From: Baffinella frigidus
Lineage: Eukaryota > Cryptophyceae > Cryptomonadales > Baffinellaceae
Reading direction: 5' to 3'
Assembly: GCA_026770585.1 (NCBI GenBank)
Contig: MU646360.1
Span: forward strand, 965,499 to 978,370
DNA length: 12,872 nucleotides
Positions 1 to 4,300 of this stretch are shown piece by piece (position 1 is the first letter of the stretch; each line of letters opens with the position of its first letter). The notes beneath the pieces are model-generated. The model searched no databases and was not told the origin of the DNA. It saw only the letters and a list, made by a program, of their open reading frames with translations. The translations under genes were made by a program, and so were the position numbers.

Positions 1-135
1 TTGGGGGTTAGGGTTAGGGTTTAGGGTTTAGGGTTGGGGTTTAGGGTTTAGGGTTTAGGGTTTAGGGTTTAGGGTTTAGGGTTTAGGGTTTAGGGTTTAG
101 GGTTTGGGGTTTGGAGTTCAGGATTCAGGGTTAGT
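1..135 (+). repeat. Interstitial telomere-like TTTAGGG array
   Basis: About a dozen nearly perfect TTTAGGG units, with TTAGGG, TTTGGGG and TTCAGGG variants at both ends, run with the G-rich strand on plus. A real left chromosome end would read CCCTAAA on plus, so this is an internal or inverted block rather than the terminus. It lies downstream of the minus-strand dynein gene and has the polarity of that gene's introns (C-rich on the coding strand), so it could be part of a further intron. Confidence 0.9.
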
Positions 136-815
136 AAAGTCAGCCAAGAAAACTCGTAAATCAACTAGTCAAGTAAAGCAAGTTAACAAACGCGCATACG
201 GATTCTGCTTGAATTTCTCGCATGGACTCTGATTTACTATATAAAAAAAGCTATCTCAGGGGTGATTATGTGCTATGTAAAAGTTACGCGACGGCTAAGA
301 TGACCAATACGTGAGACCAATACCATCCTTAAGATAGCACAAAACCATATGTTGACTTAAAATCATAATCAATATTAGATCCGTGCCGCCCTGCGTCATC
401 TACCTCTTTCCCGGTCCAAAACACCCACCCCTCAGCCGCACCACACGGTGGACTACGAACCTTTCATCAAAAGTCAACTTACCTGAAGACAATTTACTTC
501 ACGAATTTTTCTGATGCAAATTAGTCACGTAACATCCCGGAATCCGGGGTCAACGAAACCCTCGAAGCCCACCGTGTGGCTACGGGATACGAATGGATTT
601 TCAGGCGGATTCTGACCGAGAATCGGTTTGGATGTCCCTAGGAACAACCCTATGTTCCTACGGATGGCCTACCGTATGATCGTACGGTTTATCCACTCGT
701 GGGTTATTCACGAAATCCCTTTGTAGTCCGCGGTGTGGTAAGGTGCGATCGGACACTCGAAAAGCACCTCGGACAAACCCATCCGAAAAACTAGTAGAGC
801 CAATCTGGTAGGGAC
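136..815. other. Non-coding stretch, no gene seen
   Basis: I found no convincing exon on either strand, although later exons of the minus-strand dynein gene would be expected to the left of 1218. The stretch contains pieces of dispersed families: 641-700 carries the CCTACGG / CCGTAGG motif found at 866-895, 4140-4165 and 8360-8380, and the string AAGCCCACCGTGTGG near 565 resembles AAGCCCACTGTGTG near 987 and 8563. Positions 136-540 are otherwise featureless and AT-richer. Confidence 0.5.
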
Positions 816-951
816 CACACAGCGGACTTCGACGGGATTTTGAATAACCCCCAAGCGATAAGACCTAGGACCCTACGGTAGGCAACCCGTAGGGACACAG
901 GGGGGTTCCTTCGGATAAGGTACCCCGGACAAACCCATCCGAAAAACTAGT
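770..951 (+). repeat. 26-bp direct repeat bracketing a CCTACGG-type element
   Basis: The 26-bp string beginning CGGACAAACCCATCCG is present identically at 770-795 and 926-951, on either side of the block at 816-910. The spacing suggests either an insertion between duplicated flanks or a partial segmental duplication. The repeat contains the small palindrome CGGA..TCCG. Confidence 0.75.
816..910 (+). repeat. 95-bp dispersed repeat, copy A (inverted partner at 4121-4215)
   Basis: The reverse complement of this block matches 4121-4215 over 95 bp with few substitutions. It contains the motif CCTAGGACCCTACGGTAGG and the string CAAGCGATAAGACC. Related short motifs occur at 641-700, 2424-2480, 3165-3210, 7890-8010 and 8340-8440, so this is a member of a small non-coding mobile-like family with no internal reading frame worth calling. 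Confidence 0.8.
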
Positions 952-956
952 TGCGG

Positions 957-1002
957 ACCAGATTTTCGGTCGAAATCTCCTTTTTGAAGCCCACTGTGTG
1001 AT
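957..1002 (+). repeat. Dispersed repeat shared with 8535-8578
   Basis: ACCAGATTT, TCGACATCTCCTT-like text and AAGCCCACTGTGTGAT are shared in order between 957-1002 and 8535-8578. At the second site the shared block runs directly into the 146-bp MITE at 8577, so the element probably inserted at the edge of an older copy of this repeat. Confidence 0.7.
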
Positions 1003-1054
1003 ACAGACAGTCCTGGGCGAAAGCAAAGCGATGACTGTCTGGAGAGATCCTGCA

Positions 1055-1108
1055 AAACTGGGCAAGTACCCGAAACTGGGTAAGTACCCGAAACTGGGTA
1101 AGTACCCG
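1055..1108 (+). repeat. 18-bp tandem repeat, three units
   Basis: The unit AAACTGGGTAAGTACCCG is repeated at 1055-1072, 1073-1090 and 1091-1108 with one substitution (C for T) in the first. Eighteen is a multiple of three, so the plus frame reads KLGKYP three times, but no start codon or gene context supports coding. The unit also contains GTAAGT, an ideal 5' splice-site sequence on plus. Confidence 0.85.
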
Positions 1109-1217
1109 GACACGGTTCGTACCGCAACCTAGTAAAGCAACTTGTAAAGCAACTCTCGAGTGGCTCACCCCAAAACAAATAAAGCGCCTAGAACCCGAAA
1201 CTAGTCAAACGACGCAC

Positions 1218-1333
1218 CGCCCTCGTTGGCGTCGCCACCCCCCTGCTTCATCGCCTCCAGCTCCTCAGCGCGCTCTGCTGCCACACGGTGCGCCTCCAGT
1301 TCCGCGACTATCCGCTTCCCGTCCTCCGAATCT
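1218..1333 (-). CDS. DNAI1: DNAI1-like exon 5 (longest copy)
   Basis: The acceptor is CCGAAAAACAG followed by AGATTCGGAG, so one base completes the Arg codon begun in exon 4 and the text continues DSEDGKRIVAELEAHRVAAE, then RAEELEAMKQGGGDANEG. The DSED-G-KR motif corresponds to the DSDEG-RR / SSDEAKR string of the family, followed by a charged helical, probably coiled segment. I place the donor at GGCG|GTGCGT; without splicing the frame reaches TAG at 1201-1203. This is the only one of four copies that continues past the HRVAAE core. Confidence 0.75.
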
Positions 1334-4300
1334 CTGTTTTTCGGGTCCGGGATTTCGGGTTTAGGTCTCTGTTTCGGGTTTCTGGTTTCGGATTTCTGGT
1401 TTCGGATTTCTGGTTTCGGGTTTCAGATTTCGGGTTTCGGGGGCTCAGCCGCCACGCGGTGGGCCTCTAACTCTGCGACAATCCGCTTCCCATCCTCCGA
1501 ATCTCTGTTTTTCGGGTACACGCTTTAAGTCTCTGTTTTTCGGGTCCGGGATTTCGGGTTTAGGTCTCTGTTTCGGATTTCTGGTTTCTGGTTTCTGGTT
1601 TCGGATTTCTGGTTTCGGATTTCTGGTTTCGGATGTCGGATTTCGGGTTTCGGGCGCTCAGCCGCCACGCGGTGGGCCTCTAACTCAGCGACAATCCGCT
1701 TCCCGTCCTCCGAATCTCTGTTTTCGGGTACTAAGGGTCAAGTCTCCGTTTTTCGGGTACATGCTTTAAGTTTCCACTTCGGGTTAAGTTGTTAAGTCTC
1801 TGTTTGTCGGGGTGAGGCTTTCGGGGTTAGCGGTTAGGGTTTTGAATTTCGGGGTTTCGGGGGCTCAGCCGCCACGTGGTGGGCCTCTAATTCCGCGACA
1901 ATCCGCTTCCCGTCCTCCGAATCTCTGTTGTTTTCGGGTACTAGGGGTTCAGTCTCTGTTTTTGGGGTGAAGTTAAGTCTCTGTTGTTTTTGGGTACGGG
2001 ATTTGGGGTTGAGGTTGAGGTTGAGGCTTTCGGGTTTCGGGGTAAGGGGTGAGGGTTTAGGGCTAAGTCTGGGTTTCAAGATTGGGGTTCAGGGTTTCGA
2101 AGTTTGGGGTTCAGGGTGTCAGGTTTATGGTTTCGGGTTTCGGGTTCTGGGAGAAGGGCTTCTAGTAGGGCTTCGGGCTCCGGATATAAGAGGTTCGGGG
2201 TTGAGAGATTTGGCTCCTAAGGCTTATAGGGTTTAGGGCTTGGGGTTTAGGGCTTAGGGTTTAGGGCTTGGGGTTTAGGGCTTAGGGTTTAGGGTTTAGG
2301 GTTTAGGGTTTAGGGTTTAGGGTTTAGGGTTTACGTTGTAGGGTTTAGGGACTAGACCTGTGCATAAGGTTGCCCCCCATCTCAAAGTGGAGCGCACACT
2401 GCTCCACGGACGGGTCGAGCCTAGCATAGGACCCTACGGTAGCAAACCCCTAGGGACCTAGCGACTTCCTAGGGGGGTGCATAGATGGCTGGTACACAAA
2501 ATGTGAACCTCTCGGTGAAATTACCATTGGTGGAAAACCCGATTTGAGCCGCTTCGGGTTGATGGTGGTAGGGTTGTGGTGGTTGGGTCGCGACCTGTGC
2601 ATGAGGTTGCCCTCCATCTCAAAGTGGAGCGCGCACTGCTCGACTGACGGGTCGAGCTTGTACGTCTTTTCGCGGAACGAGTAGCGCACGATGTTCTGCG
2701 CGAGGGGTCCGAAACCGGGGGGGTCAGGGGCAACGCGGTGTTTTCGTATAACCCTCAAGCGATTGTAAAGTCACTGCTCCACGGACGGGTGGAGCTTGGG
2801 CGTCTGTTCGCGGAACGAGTAGCGCACGATGTCTTGCGCGGGGGGTCCGAAACCGGGGGGGGCAGGCGCAGCGGGGGGAATACGTACAACCCTCAAGCAT
2901 TTGTCAAGTTTCAAGCCTTCAGCACTTTATTCTGCGCTTGGGAACCGTGGAGGGCGTAGAGCTATTCCGGTAGGACTTGTCGCGTTTTCGATTTCGAGAC
3001 TTCGAGACTTCGAGACTTCATTTGTACCATGAGATTTGAAACGGTGTGTTTCAAAACGTTTTACGACCTTTAAAACCTTTTTGAAGTCTGAAATCTTGAA
3101 ATCTCGAAGTCGAAAACGCGACAAGTCCTACCGGAATAGCTCTATCCCTCAAGTGGCCAGTAGGCTCATACGCCCTATGGTAGGGCCCTAGGACCTGCCT
3201 AGGACCTCTTGACCGTCAAATTTGGCGGCATGGGCACTTAAGGGATACGTATAACCCTTAAGCAATTGTAAAGCCTCACACCATGAGCCTTTTTTTCTGT
3301 GCGGGGGGGGTCCGAAATCGGGGTGGGTGGGTGGGGGGGGGGGGTGAGGGGAAACAGGGTGTAAAGTCAAAAGACTTTGAAATTGGTTAAGGCTTGCGAC
3401 TTGGGACCCTGTCCCCCCTGCCCCTCCCCTCCCGATTTCATATCGAAACACTTATAATTTATAAACTCTGTTCAATGAAATTTACTACACAGCACGGTCT
3501 TTATAAGTAATATTAAAGCAAACGTGTAGTAATTTTGATTGAAACCAAGTTGACAAATTACAAGTGTTTGCGTATGAGATTTCGGACCCCCCCCCGCTCA
3601 GAACAAAATGCTGAAGGCTGGACATTTTTTACAAAACAATTCAACATCCTGTTTCAAGAATTTGGCAGTTCGTTTCTGTACCTGGGGAGCTTCCTCGGAA
3701 AAGACCTTCATCGGAAAAGTCTTTTCCGAGTGTGGGGGTTTCTGGCGCTTTCGGTTGCAAGAAATTTGTACCGCGTGTGCTCCGTCATCCAGCTCCTTAC
3801 AACACACATATAACACAACCCCCGGTACAAAAGCGCCAAACACAGTTATTAAATCCATTTCTTGCAACTAAAAGCGCCAGAATTCAACAACGCTTTGCTC
3901 CGCCTCCAGCTCCTTACACCACGTTTAGAAAGCAATCTACCACCTCCTCTGTTTGGCGCGCTTTTTGCCCTGACAAATAATTTGACGACTTTTTTGGCGT
4001 TGTTAATTGAGTGGTCAAACAACTCATTAACAACACTGAAATTGTACCTGGGGGGCGACAGGGTCCTTCTCGGAAAGGACGCGCGTGTGCTCGAGCACAC
4101 CTTTCTGTTACCTTATCCATAGGAACCCCCCTATGTCCCTACGTGTTGCCTACCGTAGGGTCCTAGGTCTTATCGCTTAGGGGTCATTCAGAATCCCTTC
4201 GAAGTCCGCTGTGTGTGGGGGGCGAAGACCTCCAACTCCCACTCGAGGCTACAAAGGGGACCATTTTAAATCTGGGGTTGTTAAATTTAGTACCAGTCAC

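Larger units (their letters stand above)
1334..2350 (-). repeat. Telomere-like TTTCGGG/TTTAGGG intron with about 210-bp higher-order repeat
   Basis: Between exon 4 and exon 5 the plus strand is built of TTTCGGG, GGTTTCGGATTTCT (14-bp tandem near 1380-1425 and 1580-1635) and, at 2229-2335, good TTTAGGG units. Exon 5 copies recur inside it every 207-213 bp, so exon plus array forms a higher-order tandem repeat. On the coding strand it is C-rich and contains many CCGAAACCAG strings, each a possible 3' splice site. Confidence 0.85.

Noticed and set aside
1-135. True chromosome end
   Set aside because: The G-rich strand points inward (left to right) at the left edge; a left telomere would read CCCTAAA on plus.
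1226-1528. Plus-strand open frame of 100 codons rich in FGF / SDFWF repeats
   Set aside because: It is the antisense of two exon 5 copies plus TTTCGGG repeats; the conserved, silently varying frame is on the minus strand.
3535-4122. Several 80-90-codon frames on both strands
   Set aside because: They run through the MITE, exon 3 fragments and intron repeats; no frame is conserved between the repeated segments except the short exon 3 pieces.
4240-4300. Minus-strand FNNP string as the missing exon with the NNP motif of IC1
   Set aside because: No splice borders or flanking match; the exon at 5072-5119 supplies this part of the protein without a gap.
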